From positions 28,199,712 through 28,263,711 of the forward strand of contig NC_030679.2 in assembly GCF_000004195.4 (NCBI RefSeq): DNA of 64,000 nt, written 5' to 3'. Under the pieces are notes generated by a model that saw only the letters and a list, made by a program, of their open reading frames with translations, was not told where the DNA came from and did not search any database. Below, one piece after another: positions 1-12,064 of this stretch (position 1 is its first letter; every line of letters begins with the position of its first letter). A program made the translations under genes and the position numbers. Source of the stretch: Xenopus tropicalis. Lineage: Eukaryota > Chordata > Amphibia > Anura > Pipidae.

Positions 1-942
1 ACGGGCCCTCACAAAAGTATTAGTGGAATGGTCTTTAGGCTGAATTGTAACAACACTTTCACAAAGAAGCTTGGGTGTCAGTGGTTCTTTATCAGGAACT
101 ATATAATTCTAACAAAAAGAAAATTCAGAAAATAAGGTGATTCCTTTGTATACCATCATATTTTAGTGGCCTTGTGGGTAGTATTCACACCACAGGTGTC
201 TGCCTAGTGTACCCCAAATTCATAGTATGCTCCGAGGGATTCCACAAACAGGATCTATTTACTTTGAGTCCCTACAATATAGTGAGTGTAACCTGGGGAA
301 CTTCAACATACTGCATTTTCCTATGATTCAAAGCTGCTCTTACTAGCTCACACTCTATCTCCCAACTCCTACGGTATGCTATAACATGATCTACATGCCA
401 TCCCAAAGCAGTTATTCAAGGAGTCCATTACACTAAATTAACTAATGTATCAAAGCTACCTTAGGTCCTAGCTTTTCATTGGTCAGGCTCTTACTGAGAC
501 CTCCTGCCTCAGACACCCATGCAGCATTAGCCTCCTTTGTAGAGTTCATTCCAAAGAGACAAAGCCATATGCAACCTCCTTTTTTATAGACTAGGGAATA
601 CCTCTTTCTCGCAGGGCATACATTACACTTCCTTATAGTAGGGATAAGTAACTCATTCACATCTCCTAGACATGTATAAAGATGAATACAAATATATAAA
701 ATCCCATTTACTAAGCCCAAACTAATTTTGCAGCACAAATTTGAATGATGAATTTATTGTGTAAAGCTAATCCTTAAAGTTTTTATACTGACCTACCATG
801 AATTAATGTTGGTTTCCAGGCAAAAACTGGCGAACAGGTTCTCATTTTGCTTATATTCCCAGCACTGAAATAGCTATAAGGCCTTCCACTCAGCATGCAT
901 TTTAAAGCATTATCATGGCTGATACAACAACAACAGTAGGGT
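1..942. other. Non-coding interval, no feature recognised
   Basis: AT-rich sequence downstream of exon 1 in the transcription sense, so probably intron between the variable exons and the constant exons. I looked for a gamma constant exon (a CAG-ending donor partner with a PPNTDWRFSQ-like frame on the minus strand) and did not see one here or up to 2.6 kb. Confidence 0.5.
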
Positions 943-1478
943 CCTAAAGAGATACTGACACCAGGAATTAAACCTTTTTTACATCTATCATAACATTGTT
1001 TTTGAATTCTGTTAATAGTTTTGCCCGATGCTTTTCATTACCTATCTGATCCCCCATGCTCTATGTAAATACAGCCATAAGCACTCACAGAAACGCTGCA
1101 CACAGGATTTCTTGTCTCTTTTTTTGTAAACATGATGTTCCAGTGTCCGACTTCCTCTCTCAGAAACATCCTTAATTGCCGTGGCCAGAGTCTGTGCAGG
1201 TCTTTCCTCTCTCCTGCTCCCTCCTCCCACGAGAATGCTAAGAACTCCCTCCCACCTCCCTTAGGAATGTGTGGTCTGAGCTATAATGGCTAGACTGCAG
1301 GCAGGAAGCTACTTAAAATGGCAGCTGCTATCTTAAGCAAACAGAGAAAGCTTCTAAAACTGATTACTCAGGTATGGTAATGGCTTCTGCAAAATAAATA
1401 TATTGTTCTAGGTGGCACTAATGTGGCAAATCTATTGGCAGTAAAATGCCAAAATGACTGTCCTTCTCCTTTAAACTA
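943..1478. mobile_element. TTAA-flanked MITE-like repeat, copy A
   Basis: Starts near CCTAAAGAGATACTGACACC and ends near CCTTCTCCTTTAA, the arrangement of TTAA-targeting frog MITEs (T2/Kolobok-like; family name is inference). The stretch from 1072 to 1476 is repeated at 58.19-58.51 kb, including GGTGGCACTAATGTGGCAAA. Ends are approximate. Confidence 0.6.
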
Positions 1479-2019
1479 CAACTTACCCTGCAGTACTGAG
1501 ATACAGGAAGAGTAAGGAAGAGTGAAAGATAAAGTGAACCTGGGCCTGGTTGCAGTTCCAACCCTTATAATTCTTTATAGCTAAACACGTGGAAATATTT
1601 TCAATTGTTTAATAAAAATAGCATTTGTGCTGAGAAAAACCTGATCAACCTTCAAGGAAAATTGCATCTCAACAAATCCCTACAATATTTTTGAGTACAA
1701 GTTACATTTCTGCATTGGTAAGTGGACTATTTTTCAATGGACCACAAGCAAATATGGAAGAACATATGTAAGACGCTTCTCTATACAGATGTAATTATAC
1801 TAATGAAAAACACGTTATACCATACATGATTTAAGCCTGCCTAATGTAGCAAACACAAATATACATAGTACCAGACTATAATACAAGCACATTATCTTCT
1901 GATTGCATGAGCATCTAATACATAGAAGTATACACACTGCAGACTTTTCTGCTTATTATTTCTAAATGTATTTGCTCTATACAATTTATTTATAAGGTGA
2001 CTGCTAGCTAAAACAAAAG
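1479..2019. other. Non-coding interval, no feature recognised
   Basis: AT-rich, no frame, repeat or motif recognised. Confidence 0.4.
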
Positions 2020-2262
2020 GTCATCTCCAATAGACTCCATTTTAATCAAATACAGTAATTCTAATAAAAAAAAAGATTTTCTTTTTCTCTGAAGTAATAA
2101 AACAGTACCTTCTACTTGATCCTATATAATTAATCTTTATTAGAGGCAAAACAATCCTATTGGGTTTAATTAGTGATTACATTATTTTTTAGTAGACTTA
2201 GGGAATGGAGATCCAAATTCCGTAAAGATCCCTGTTCTGGGAAGCCCATGTCCCAAATCTAC
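2020..2262 (-). mobile_element. hAT-type MITE fragment (same family as 26.6 and 30.7 kb copies)
   Basis: Contains CAAAACAATCCTATTGGGTT and GGAGATCCAAATTCCG, the reverse complement of blocks in the copies at 26587-27440 and 30735-31059. Outer ends are not preserved. Confidence 0.65.
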
Positions 2263-2579
2263 TAAAGGAGATAATGTATATTTTTTCCAGATACTGTATG
2301 TCTGAAAAACATCAATTGCAGCTTTATAAATACATTGGAATTTATACAGCAGTGCCTGTGGTGTATTCATTTGCCATTGTTTACACAGGTTGAATAAAAG
2401 GTTCCATAGTATCAAAAAAATGAGTTCTGGAGTTACCCTTGTCTGTTGTATCTTGCCTTGCCTGGATGAGTTCTTGATCAATCAGAATATCCAAGGCTAT
2501 TGTGATACTAATATCTACAGTTAGTACTAGTGGTTGTATTTATAGTTTATGTATGTGAGTGTATAGGTTGGTAGGTGTG

Positions 2580-2672
2580 GGTTGGGTGTGCTGGGTTTAC
2601 TTGGATGGGTTGAACTTGATGGACACTGGTCTTTTTTCAACCCTATGTAACTATGTAACTATGTAACTATGT
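2580..2672 (+). mobile_element. CR1-like LINE 3' end with 8-bp tail repeats
   Basis: GGTTGAACTTGATGGACACT, then GGTCTTTTTTCAACC, form the hairpin typical of CR1 3' ends, followed by four copies of an 8-bp repeat (TAACTATG). Only the 3' terminus is present; no reverse transcriptase frame. Confidence 0.75.
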
Positions 2673-2790
2673 ATCAAGCATAAAATAATATTATTTAATA
2701 CGAAGGAAACATTTTTTTGACAGTTTTGACACTCAATTTTAGATAACAGAAAAAGCTGAAAAAGTTCTGTACATAATAACAATATCTCAC

Positions 2791-5232
2791 CTGTGTATGG
2801 TCACTTGGATGGTTAGATTCAATGGCTGCTGCATTTTCATTGAGTATATCTTTTAACTGTGGAAAAGTAAGTGGATTTGTAACACTGACATCCCTGTTCT
2901 CTGTCGCTGGGAGGAAACAAGCTTGATAACACTGCCCTTGTGGTTCTGGTGGAACCATTCGTACTTCCATGTATTTTAAGGTCCCATCTGTGTTCATGTA
3001 GAGAGCTGGTTGATACTGATCTACAGGATGCTTAAACTGTGTTCTATCTGGAAAACAACAGTCACTTCTGGTGCTGTAAAGCCCTCGTTTGAAGCACTTT
3101 ACTAATAATATAATAAATGTTACAAGTGAAACTAAGCTGATAGCCACCAGAGAAACAATGAGATATAATGTCAAGTCTGAAGTGTTTTCAGAATTAGTAA
3201 GAAAAACTTGAGATTTAGGCCTTTCTTGCAGAACGCTGTCCACTATATTTACAAGTATGTTTGTTGTTGTTGACAAAGGTGGTTCCCCATGGTCACTGAT
3301 CAAAATAACAAGATGCTGTTCTGTATTTTCTATCTCTTGAAAACTCTTTGTGGTTCGGATCTCCCCTGTATTTGAAGATATCTGAAAAAAATCTGTATCT
3401 TCAAAAAACCTAAAACGCAACCAGGCATTGTGCCCAGAATCTGAGTCCACTGCTGATATCTTTGTTACCAAATGCCCAACTGATGCAGATCTTGGAATTT
3501 TCTCTTGATAAATAATTTCTCTCGATTTTTCTGGATACAGCACAATGGGGTAGTTGTCATTCGTATCAGAGATAAAAATAACAACTGAAACATTGGAAGA
3601 TAATTTTGGAAACCCAGAATCTTCTGCTTTTACTGTAATTTCTAAAACTTGAATTTGCTCATAGTCAAAGGCATGCTGTGCATAGATATCACCAGTTGTA
3701 GGGTTAATATAAATAAAAGAAGAGACAGAAGAACCCTCCACATGACGATCAACTAAAGAAAAAAATAATTCTGAATTCACTCCCTCATCAGGATCAGCTG
3801 CAGCCACTCGGCACAAAAAGGTACCCGGATTGTTGTTTTCTTTTATGAAAGCGTAGTAATATGGATGGATAAAACTAGGGGGATTGTCATTAATGTCAGA
3901 CACATTGAGAGTGATTATTGTTTCTGTTTGCAACGGTGGAGAACCCAAGTCAGTGGCAACCAAGTGAACAGTATATTGAGAAATCCTCTCTCTGTCAAGA
4001 AGCTCTTTTGTGACTAAGGAGTAATGATTTTTAAAGGGTTTGAACTCAAATGGAAGGTTAGGGATGACGTTTAATTGGATCTCTTTATTCTTACCCGAAT
4101 CTCTGTCTCTAACGCTAATAAATCCCACAGCAGTCCCGAAATCTGCATTTTCAGGCACTTCATTTGTCACTGAGGTATAATGTATTTCTGGGGGATTGTC
4201 ATTGACATCTTCAACTTCAATTTGGACAAGGCACCGTCCAACTAGTGCTGGGATGCCTTTGTCTTTTGCTTTGACTGACAGTTCATAGAAATTAGATGCC
4301 TCAAAATCCACAGTGCCAACAACATATATTTCCCCCGTTTCTTTATTTAAATCAAACAACTCTCTTACTGAATCTGGATTATGTTCATCAAAAGTATATT
4401 CAAATTCTCCATTTAAACCTTCATCCAAATCTGTTGCATTTAATAATATTAAAGACTTCCCATGGGGAGGATTTTCAGGTAAATGAATTTTGTAGTTAGG
4501 TTTTTCAAATACCGGTGCATTGTCATTGATGTCTAAAACTATAACTGTAATATGACAGGTTCCTGATCTGGGCTTTTCACCACCATCATAAGCTGTGAGG
4601 ATGAGTCTGTGCTCTTTTATTTCCTCTCTGTCTAGAGCCTTTTCTAATATCAGCTCAGGAATAAGTACTCCATCTTTACGATTTTTAACAGACAATGAAA
4701 AATAGGGTGTTGGGTTTATTTCATATTTGTTAACACTATTAATTCCAATGTCTAAATCTTGTGCTATACCCAAAGGGTAGTGAACCCCACTCGTTTCTAA
4801 TAATTCTGTAATTTGTATTGCGTGATTATCCTTTAAGAATGTTGGAGAATTATCATTTATGTCTAGAATTTCAATTTCCAGACTAAAGGGCTCTACAGGA
4901 TTTTCAGCAACTAGCTCTATATTTAATAAACATCTAGCACTGGTTCCACAAATACTTTCTCTGTCAATTCTTTCTTTAACATACAAAGCTCCATTTCTCT
5001 GGTTCAGAGCAAAATATCTCCTACTTTCTCCAGATCCCAAATGAAGATTTCGTTTAGAGGTAGCTATTTGGTTTAATCCCATATCTTGAGCTACATTTCC
5101 TACAAATGACTCTGGCTCCGTTTCCTCAACAATAGAATAGCGAAGCTGCCCAGAGACCCAGCCCCAGCTGCATAGGAATAAGGTATATATTACTTGCCGT
5201 TTCCAAGCCTTGTGGTAGCTTTGATTGTCCAT
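2791..5232 (-). CDS. pcdhgc5: Protocadherin gamma variable exon 1, C5-like (3'-most, nearest constant exons)
   Basis: Single-pass calcium-dependent adhesion receptor exon, 814 codons. Seen: signal peptide about 1-28 ending in GWVSG, then six EC repeats (about 29-132, 133-242, 243-349, 350-454, 455-564, 565-680) with DINDN/DVNDN/DTNDN linkers, the EC1 C-x5-C pair (C95, C101), a membrane helix about 688-712 and a 100-residue tail. The tail contains DGTLKYMEV and a C-Y-x-x-C-F-x-P-A block, as in mammalian gamma-C5, as does the N-terminus QLRYSIVEE. The ATG is the only one that places the signal peptide correctly. The exon ends CAG|GTGAGA; the frame then reads 31 more codons into intron, so splicing to gamma constant exons is inferred. 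No clear CSE lies upstream, as in mammalian C4/C5. It shares the tail motif PQLKDILN with exon 2. The C5 class is well supported; strict one-to-one orthology is not, because exon 2 is also C5-like. Confidence 0.93.
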
Positions 5233-6463
5233 ATCTTGAATCCTTCCTTTAAACAGTTATAGGTCCTTTTACATAGCTAAGTCTGTAGATATACAATATA
5301 TCCTTTAAAGAGGTAAAACTGTGTCCAGTTAATCGAGACTCTCCTCAGAACAAGCGGTCGCCTTTGTTTGTCAGTAGGAAAATGAGAGAGCGATCAAAAG
5401 CCAGGGGGAGGAGAGAGGAGGGATGATGTGAGCAGATCTACAAATGTAGCTAAAGATATGATTGGATGACATGACTGCCCTCTGCTGGCCAATAGTGTAA
5501 ACTTCACCCAGTGTTTACGAAGGGGAGTAGGCATCATTATAATAAATTGTTTGCCACAGATTTATGTTGAGACACAACACTTTACATCCAGGGAACAACA
5601 CCACAAGTCTACAGGGTCACTTTACATTCAGGGGGCAATGTGTGTTACTGTATTTGAAGCATCATTGTCATTTATCACAGACCATGAAAATATCCATTAT
5701 ACTCTTATACTTGTTTTTTCTAATCTTGCCTCTCCTAACTTTTCTCCGTTTTCTCTAATTTCCTTGTGTTCTTGTTTTCTTTAATCCATTCTCTAAACTT
5801 TTTTACATCTTCATCTAAATATATTGAATGTCTCTTCATCTGTCTTTTTCTCCCCCTTTATTATTTTCCATGATGTCTGCAAATTTCCCTTGTTTTTACC
5901 TTTCCTTTACCCATTTGGCTTCCTTTTCTTTTTTTTTTCTCTTTACTTTTTTTTGGCCCTTTAATTTTTCTCTCCTTTTCTCTAATTCTGCCCCCTCCAC
6001 TTATGCTCACTTCATACCACATTACTTTTTCTCTGTCACTGCCGTAATTTAACACATTCACCTTCTTCACTGCATTGTCTATTATTTTCTACTTTCCTTT
6101 TTCCGCTGTCTTCTATTGTGCTTCATTATCACTTTATGTTCCCCAGTTCTCTTCTGATTATATATTTCTGCTGTCCACCTTACCTGCACATTATTTAAGG
6201 CACTAAAGCCTTTTAAATAGAAACTTTCACCATTATGAAAAGATCCACCAAGCTGAGAATAATTATTCTTATTCTACAAATAGTTTGCATGATTTTAATC
6301 TTGCTATCATTTCTGTATTTGGCAAATTATATTGAGTTGCTTAAAGTGTTTTTGCACCAGAAACCAGTACACTCATGCAGTTAGTCACTGACAGCTCTTA
6401 CTGGTTGATTTCAACATGAAAAGTTATAAAAAAAATAATAAAACTCATTTGTCTAAAAAGTAA
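5233..6463. other. Exon 1 upstream region with long pyrimidine-rich tract
   Basis: Presumed promoter and 5' leader of exon 1 lie at 5233-5450; a CSE is not recognisable there (the best resemblance, AGCGGTCGCC at 5353, is weak). From about 5740 to 6180 the plus strand is a long T/C-rich tract broken into small meaningless frames. Confidence 0.5.
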
Positions 6464-6479
6464 TACGTATCCATGGAAG

Positions 6480-7626
6480 TTTTTCGTAGCAATTACGACT
6501 TGCTCGTAAATTGTCGCAATTTTTTCGTAGCCATTACGACTTGCTCATAAATTGTCGCGATTTTTTCGTAGCCATTACGACTTGCTCGTATATTGTCGCA
6601 ACTTTTTCGTATAGAGCGCTCATAAACGGCGGGCAAACCTTTGCGACTTTGCATGATTTTGGAAGCCTCCCATAGGACTCAATGGCACTCTGCAGCTCCA
6701 ACCTGGCCCAAGGAAAGTCTCCCATAGGGCTCAATGGCACTCTGCAGCTCCAACCTGGCCCAAGGAAAGTCTCCCATAGGGCTCAATGGCACTCTGCAGC
6801 TCCAACCCGGCCCAAGGAAAGTCTCCCATAGGACTCAATGGCACTTTGCAGCTCCAACCTGGCCCAAGGAAAGCCTCCCATAGGGCTCAATGGCACTCTG
6901 CAGCTCCAACCCGGCCCAAGGAAAGTCTCCCATAGGGCTCAATGGCACTCTGCAGCTCCAACCCGGCCCAAGGAAAGTTTCCCATAGGGCTCAATGGCAC
7001 TCTGCAGCTCCAACCCGGCCCAAGGAAAGTCTCCCATAGGGCTCAATGGCACTCTGCAGCTCCAACCTGGCCCAAGGGAAGCCTCCCCTAGGGCTCAATG
7101 GCACTCTGCAGCTCCAACCTGGCCCAAGGAAAGTCTCCCATAGGGCTCAATGGCACTCTGCAGCTCCAACCTGGCCCAAGGAAATTCTCCCACAGGGCTC
7201 AATGGCACTCTGCAGCTCCAACCCGGCCCAAGGAAAGTCTCCCATAGGGCTCAATGGCACTCTGCAGCTCCAACCTGGCCCAAGGAAAGTCTCCCATAGG
7301 GCTCAATGGCACTCTGCAGCACCAACCCGGCCCAAGGAAAGTCACGATACTGAAGCTTGAATGAATCCGAAACTTTCGTACTTGGCGCGACGGCTACGAA
7401 AAGTCACGACAATTTACGAGCAAGTCGTAATGGCTACGAATAAATTGCAAAAATTTACGAGCAAGTCGTAATGGCTACGAAAAAGTCGTAACAATTTACA
7501 AGCAAGTCGTAATGGCTATGAAAAAGTTGCGACAATTTACGAAAAAATCGCAAAATACCGATCATTACGAAAAAAACGCATTCGGACGCTTTTCGCACAT
7601 TCGTGGATTAGTAAATGTGCCCCTTA
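6480..7626. mobile_element. Palindromic MITE (Harbinger-like) with internal 52-bp tandem repeat
   Basis: The left arm repeats CGTAGCCATTACGACTTGCT; the right arm repeats its reverse complement GCAAGTCGTAATGGCTACG. The right end GTAAATGTGCCCC followed by TTA matches the terminal style of the element at 46809-47259. The left terminus is lost. The tandem array sits between the arms. Confidence 0.7.
6681..7343. repeat. 52-bp minisatellite, 13 copies
   Basis: The block AATGGCACTCTGCAGCTCCA recurs at 6681, 6733, 6785, 6837, 6889, 6941, 6993, 7045, 7097, 7149, 7201, 7253 and 7305, an exact 52-bp period. Copies differ by single bases. The 104-residue open frame across it is a by-product of the repeat. 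Confidence 0.97.
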
Positions 7627-8577
7627 GAATTATTCTGTTTGGCTTTTCATCTCTCTGGTAGTAACTTGGCTTTTGGCTTTTCATCTCTCTGGAAGTAATT
7701 TGATTATTATACAGCATACTAGCTTGCATCACTCCTATTATCATGTAAACACAGTATTAATACTGCAATAAGTCTAGAAAGGGAGGAAAAGTAAAATAAC
7801 TGCAAGAAATTATTATAATCAAGAATTTGAAAATAAAAGAGAAGCAATGTATCTTATTCCTGGTTCTTTACTTGTTTTCTATCTTTGAGGCACTTATCTC
7901 CCTTTCTCCTTCTCCATCTAGCTGAATACAAATGACTCTACCCCTGCAACAGAGCAGGTTATATCAGGCTATTTAAGGGGCATTTCCTGAAGGGGAATTT
8001 TAGTTTACCTAGGAAAACGCTTATATTTTTTTTTCTAAATTTTTGTGGAATTTCACTTCTGTAAAAAAATATACCATCTAAATACCAAAAAAGAATATAT
8101 ATATATTTTGCAGAATATAGGGATGCATATCATATTTTCTTTTATGTGTGAAAATACAACTGATTTGTTTCATGAATGTTGCCAGTGCCAAATATGTGGT
8201 TTAGGGAGATTTCTCAGTATAATACCAAACTTTGTATACTACCAAAATTTCAAAGCACCACCAGACCGGGATTTGTGGAAAGGCCCAGGCCTAGGGTGGC
8301 ACAAATTTAGGGGAGGCATGCCAACTGCAATTTTGACATTTTGTTCCCATACAGAGCAATTGGGACCTCTAACCACTGCTCTCTATGTGAGTTTAAATGT
8401 CCAAGCATGCACATGCTTGTGGCAGGGAGACCGGGGGGGGGAAGGTGTTCGCGAATGCACATGCGGGGGGGGGGGGTTGGGTTGAAGGGGGTGGCCTCAG
8501 GGCACCCGGATAAGAAATCTGGAGCTGAGCACCACCACAGAACTCTGCATACTGTACTTTACTTCAGATTCTGTAGA
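7627..8577. other. Non-coding interval with G-runs
   Basis: No gene or transposon recognised. Contains two long plus-strand G-runs near 8433-8441 and 8465-8476. A duplicated TTGGCTTTTCATCTCTCTGG lies at about 7640-7690. Confidence 0.5.
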
Positions 8578-8730
8578 AAATAACACCAACCTCGACAGTC
8601 TTTCCTCATAGCTTAAAGCTTCCATCCCCTTTACCAGTTTAGTTGCAGTCTCTGCACTCTCTCCAGCTCATTAATATCCTTCTTAAGGACTGGAGCCCAA
8701 AACTGCACTGAATACTCTCTTGTAACCACT
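8578..8730 (-). mobile_element. CR1-like LINE fragment
   Basis: Contains AACCTCGACAGTCTTTCCTC and TTTACCAGTTTAGTTGCAGT, matching the CR1 copy at 47.59-47.71 kb. In the minus sense this is the part encoding RVQRRATKLVKG-like sequence downstream of the reverse transcriptase. Heavily truncated. Confidence 0.75.
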
Positions 8731-8837
8731 TGACCAACTATGAGTCAGTTTGAAACCATGGATAAACATTTGCCAGCCCTTTGCTCAGTTCTTGACCAAT
8801 CAGCGATTAGCTGCTAGTGTTTGTGTCTTCCTGCTTT

Positions 8838-9252
8838 TAAAGAAAAAGTAACACCAAAAAAGTGAAAATGTTTTAAAGTAATTAAACTATAATGTATTTC
8901 TTTGCTCCACTGGTACATTTTGTGTGTTTGTTTTAAGAAGTTTACTATAGTTTCTATAAATACATTTCTGTGTAGCCATGGGGGCAGCCATTCAAAAGGA
9001 GAAAAGGCACAGGTTACATAGCAGATAACAGATAAACTCTGTAGAATTCAATGGTGTTTTATCTGTTATCTGCTATGCAACCTCTGACCTTTCTCCTTTT
9101 TTCCAGCTTGAATGGCTGCCCCCATGGCTACACAGCAGGGTATTTATATAAACTATAGTACCATTTCTATAGCAAACACACCCGTTTTACCAGTGCAAGG
9201 CAGCAGTTTATTTTAATTACTTTAAAACACTTAATTTTTTGGTGTAAGCTTA
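8838..9252. mobile_element. Palindromic MITE about 410 bp
   Basis: Long imperfect inverted repeat: AACACCAAAAAAGTG and TTTTAAAGTAATTAAA on the left mirror TTTAATTACTTTAAAA and TTTTTTGGTGT on the right. The inner arms GGGGGCAGCCATTC and GAATGGCTGCCCCC also mirror each other. TTAA at the left edge suggests a TTAA-targeting family; no matching right TTAA. Confidence 0.75.
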
Positions 9253-9649
9253 TACTACACGTCTCTTTACCTCTTTTCTGGAAACCTTAACTGCTGTATA
9301 CTAAATAGGTACTATATTCTATAACAGGGCCCCCCAAAGGATTTTTATGGACCCTCTGTCTGGTCAGAGGCTCCATAAGCTATACTATATGACATTCACA
9401 TTTTAATTCAATCTGGCCCTCCAACATGCTGTATTAGATATAATTTGCCCAAAGCATGTAGTAAGTTGGACAGCATTGCTCTATTGTATTTAAAAAAAAC
9501 AAAACATTATTTATGTTTTCAATTGTTAAGTTACGGTAATGACTATTAAACATACCCATCACATGCAATTTCTACTTTCCCACACCAAATGAAGATTAAA
9601 TGAACCTGGTAAAATAAGATAAGCCAATGATTATTTCATAATTTCTCAC

Positions 9650-12064
9650 CTGATCCAGTTCATCAAAATCATCATTCAGTGAGAACGATGAATCAGGATC
9701 ATTTAGAATATCTTTTAGCTGAGGGAAATCCAAAGGTCTCAAAAATGTAAAATCTGTTCTTTCCAGAGCCGGAGAAAAACTAGTTTTATAACGTAGGGTT
9801 GAAGAACGCGGTATAGTCTTAACTTCCATGTACTTTAAGGTACTTTCAGAATGTAACTGTAGAGTGGGTTCTGGGTGGCATGGGAAACTTTCACACATTG
9901 TTGGTGCATTTTCTGTCTTTAAGCACTTGATGGTTAATACAGTAAAAGTTACCAGAGAGACTACACTAATTGCAACAAGAGATATGATTAAGTATAAAGT
10001 CACATCTGATTGTTCATTGTTAGATATCTGGAAATCTTGTGATTTAGGAGTTTCATCTGGAACAACTTCTTCAAACGATACTATGACAGTGGCTGTGCTT
10101 GATAAAGCTGGTTCCCCATTATCTCGAATTAGGACAAATATGGTGTTTGTGCTCTCATCAGTCTCAAGTACATGTCGCATAACTCTTATTTCCCCTGTAT
10201 GCGGTGAAATTCGAAATAGAGAGGGATCAGTGGCCTGAAGTATAGTATAAGTTAACCAAGCATTGTAGCCTGAATCAGCATCTACAGCTGTTATCTTGGT
10301 GACCAAATAACCCATGGATACATGTCGAGGTACTTTTTGATGCTCAATGGTTTCTCTAGTCAACACAGGATACAGAATAGTTGGATGATTGTCATTTTGG
10401 TCTAAAATAAATATATGTATAGTGGCATTTGTTCTTAGTATTGGGGAGCCACTATCCTCTACAAAAACCGGAATTTCTAAATGTTGAATATGCTCATAGT
10501 CAAAGGAGCGCTGAGCATAGACATTGCCATTGTTTTCATTAATATAAATAAAAGAAGATATCGGAGAGCCTGATATATAAGAATCCATAACCGAAAACTT
10601 AAGGAGGGCATTTGTACCCTCATCAATATCAGTTGCAAATATTTTACATAGCAATGTTCCAGGAAGGTTATTCTCATGTATAAAGGCATAGAAAAAAGGT
10701 TGTGAGAACAAAGGCTTATTATCATTGACATCTGATATATTAAGAACAAGTGTTTTCTCAGTGAACATGGGAGGAACACCTAAGTCTGAGGCAATAAAGT
10801 GTATATTATACTGAGGCATAGTTTCCCTATCTAATGCAGCATTTGTTATCAAAGAAAAATGATTTTCAAGAGATATAAATTTAAAAGGAAGTTCTGCTGA
10901 GAGTTCTAATTGTACTTCACCATTTTTGCCTGAATCGCGATCAATTATATTGAACAATCCAACAACTGTTCCAAATGGCGTGTTCTCAGGAACAGAATTT
11001 TCCAAGGAAGTTACAAAAATCTCTGGAGCATTATCATTTGAGTCTTCAATTTCCACTTGGATAACGCAATGTCCTTCCATCACAGGTATACCCTTGTCTC
11101 TGGCTCGTATATGAATTTCATAAAAACTCGATTCTTCAAAATCGATCTCTCCTTGAACATGTATTTCCCCACTACTGGAATCTAGCCTAAATAACTTTTC
11201 CACCAATCTGGCCGTATGATCATCAAAGGAATACTCAATTTCACTGTTTAAACCATCATCCAGATCAGTAGCATTCAGTTTTATGAGTAAAGTATCCAGT
11301 GGAATATTTTCCAATAAACTAGTCTTATAAACAGGCTGATCAAATTTTGGAGGGTTGTCATTGTTATCCAAAACATGTATTGTAATTTTAGTTGTGCCAG
11401 ATCTAGGTGGGTTCCCTCCATCTAAAGCGGTAAGTATTAGCTGATGCTCTCCTATCTCCTCTCTATCAAGTGTGTGCTCCAGAACTAATTCAGGAAATAG
11501 CTTGCCATCTTTGAGTTGTTTGACACTCAATGCAAAATATTGGCTTGGACTCAACTCATAAGAGATGACTGCATTGGTCCCCACATCTGGATCAATAGCA
11601 TTCTCCAATGGAAACCTTAGTCCTGGAGCTGCCAGCTCTGCTATTTTTATTAGGCGCTCAGAATAAACAAAATGAGGCGAATTATCATTGATATCCAAAA
11701 TCTCAATAATTAAGCGAAACAACTCCAGTGGTTTTTCTATAATGAGTTCTACAGGCAACAAACAGCTCAAAACAGAATCACACAGAGTCTCTCTGTCTAT
11801 CTTTTCATTCAGAAGCAGATCTCCCATTTCCAGCTTTATGGCAAAATACTTTTTACTTTCCTCAGATCCCAGCCTCAGTCGTCTTTCAGAAATATGTTCC
11901 ACATTCAATCCCAGATCCCTTGCTACATTTCCTATTAATGTTCCAGGATCTGATTCCTCTATCACAGTGTAATGAAGCTGTCCATTTGACCAACCCCAGC
12001 AAATAAGATAAAATACATAAATTACTTGCCATTTCCAAGCTTTCCAAAGGAGCTGAAAGTCCAT
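9650..12064 (-). CDS. pcdhgc5: Protocadherin gamma variable exon 2, C5-like
   Basis: Adhesion receptor exon of 805 codons. The open frame reaches 59 codons further upstream (to 12241), but the ATG at 12064 is chosen because it starts a normal signal peptide (about 1-28, with KWQV and a CWGW core) matching the gamma-C5 layout. Six EC repeats follow, with DINDN, DNNDN, DSNDN, DVNDN and DQNDN linkers and the EC1 C-x5-C pair, then a membrane helix about 684-708. EC3 has IDFEES, FYEIH and MEGHCVIQV blocks, and the EC4 start has GTVVGLFN, all close to mammalian gamma-C5. The tail has STLKYMEV and DFTFLRPLDF. Donor is CAG|GTGAGA. No CSE is found in the 200-300 bp upstream. This is the better C5 ortholog candidate of the two; two tandem C5-like exons imply a local duplication. 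Confidence 0.94.

Noticed and set aside
2695..2790. C-terminal 31 residues of the exon 1 open frame (and the matching short ends of the others)
   Set aside because: They lie past a good splice donor conserved in position across all eight exons and are read-through into intron.
5345..5375. Possible CSE upstream of exon 1
   Set aside because: Only AGCGGTCGCC and nearby bases are suggestive; flanks do not match the block of exons 3-8, and C5-type genes are known to lack it.
7046..7360. 104-residue open frame on the plus strand
   Set aside because: A direct translation of the 52-bp minisatellite, with no start context or family.
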